A stretch of 5,754 bases of DNA from Alphaproteobacteria bacterium. GTDB lineage: Bacteria > Pseudomonadota > Alphaproteobacteria > Rhodospirillales > Magnetospirillaceae. A model generated the notes under the pieces. The model was not told the origin of the DNA. It saw nothing but the letters and a program-made list of their open reading frames with translations, and did not search any database. The stretch is taken from the NCBI GenBank assembly GCA_015232485.1, contig JADFZP010000004.1, positions 9,130-14,883 of the forward strand, read 5' to 3'. A program made the position numbers and the translations under genes. Below are positions 5,610-5,754 of this stretch, piece after piece (position 1 is the stretch's first letter; every line of letters starts with the position of its first letter).

Positions 5610-5754
5610 GTGTCGATCAAAGCGCAAATGATCGCGGGCGCCATACTGGTCGCCCTGATATTGACCGTCGTCTCGAACATGGTGGGCGACCTTCTGGTGC
5701 CGCGTCCCAAACCGGTCGCGGTGGCCGAGGCCCCGGCCGAACAAGCCGCGTCCG
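5610..5754 (+). CDS. N-terminus of membrane-anchored cytochrome c (CycM-like), truncated by window end
   Basis: About 48 residues are visible. A short N-terminus (MSIKAQ) leads into one hydrophobic segment, roughly residues 8-23 (IAGAILVALILTVVSN), followed by a Pro/Ala-rich linker (PRPKPVAVAEAPAEQAAS). This is the pattern of an uncleaved signal-anchor with a flexible periplasmic tether. The heme site would lie beyond the right edge and is not seen. The identification rests mainly on context: a membrane cytochrome c of the CycM/c552 type is encoded divergently next to kdsB-pheA in many alphaproteobacteria, where it carries electrons between the bc1 complex and the terminal oxidase. It could be another anchored periplasmic protein; the residues beyond position 5754 would settle it by showing CXXCH. 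Confidence 0.65.
   Translation, partial: MSIKAQMIAGAILVALILTVVSNMVGDLLVPRPKPVAVAEAPAEQAAS

Overview
The window is GC-rich DNA from a Gram-negative alphaproteobacterium, probably of the Rhodospirillales (Magnetospirillum/Rhodospirillum-like). Three things point there: a KDO (lipopolysaccharide) biosynthesis gene, the order membrane cytochrome c / kdsB / pheA that is common in alphaproteobacteria, and a hemerythrin-receiver protein next to c-type cytochromes. The genus assignment is an inference. No mobile element, tRNA, rRNA or CRISPR was seen.

Layout. (i) 2-139, plus strand: C-terminal end of a c-type cytochrome. (ii) 204-1118, plus strand: a hemerythrin domain fused to a response-regulator receiver domain. 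(iii) 1214-3636, minus strand: a compact three-gene RiPP-type operon. In transcription order it holds a 63-residue precursor peptide with a double-glycine leader (3636-3445), a TfuA-domain protein (3417-2395) and a YcaO cyclodehydratase-family protein (2392-1214). A good sigma70-like promoter lies at 3844-3816, about 170 nt upstream of the precursor start, giving a long leader RNA with hairpins. (iv) 3872-5489, minus strand: kdsB followed by pheA (prephenate dehydratase), 7 nt apart. (v) 5610-5754, plus strand: the start of a membrane-anchored cytochrome c, diverging from kdsB.

The notable system is the precursor-TfuA-YcaO operon. YcaO proteins activate a peptide backbone amide with ATP. With a TfuA partner they are known to install backbone thioamides, in methanogen McrA and in thioviridamide/thiovarsolin-type peptides. 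The operon therefore predicts a thioamidated peptide. The candidate 29-residue core contains no cysteine and no aromatic residue, so it is not a classical thiazole or lanthipeptide substrate. No transporter, leader peptidase, sulfur carrier or recognition-element protein is encoded here, so export, leader removal and sulfur supply would have to come from elsewhere in the genome. The remaining genes are ordinary housekeeping or respiratory/sensory genes.
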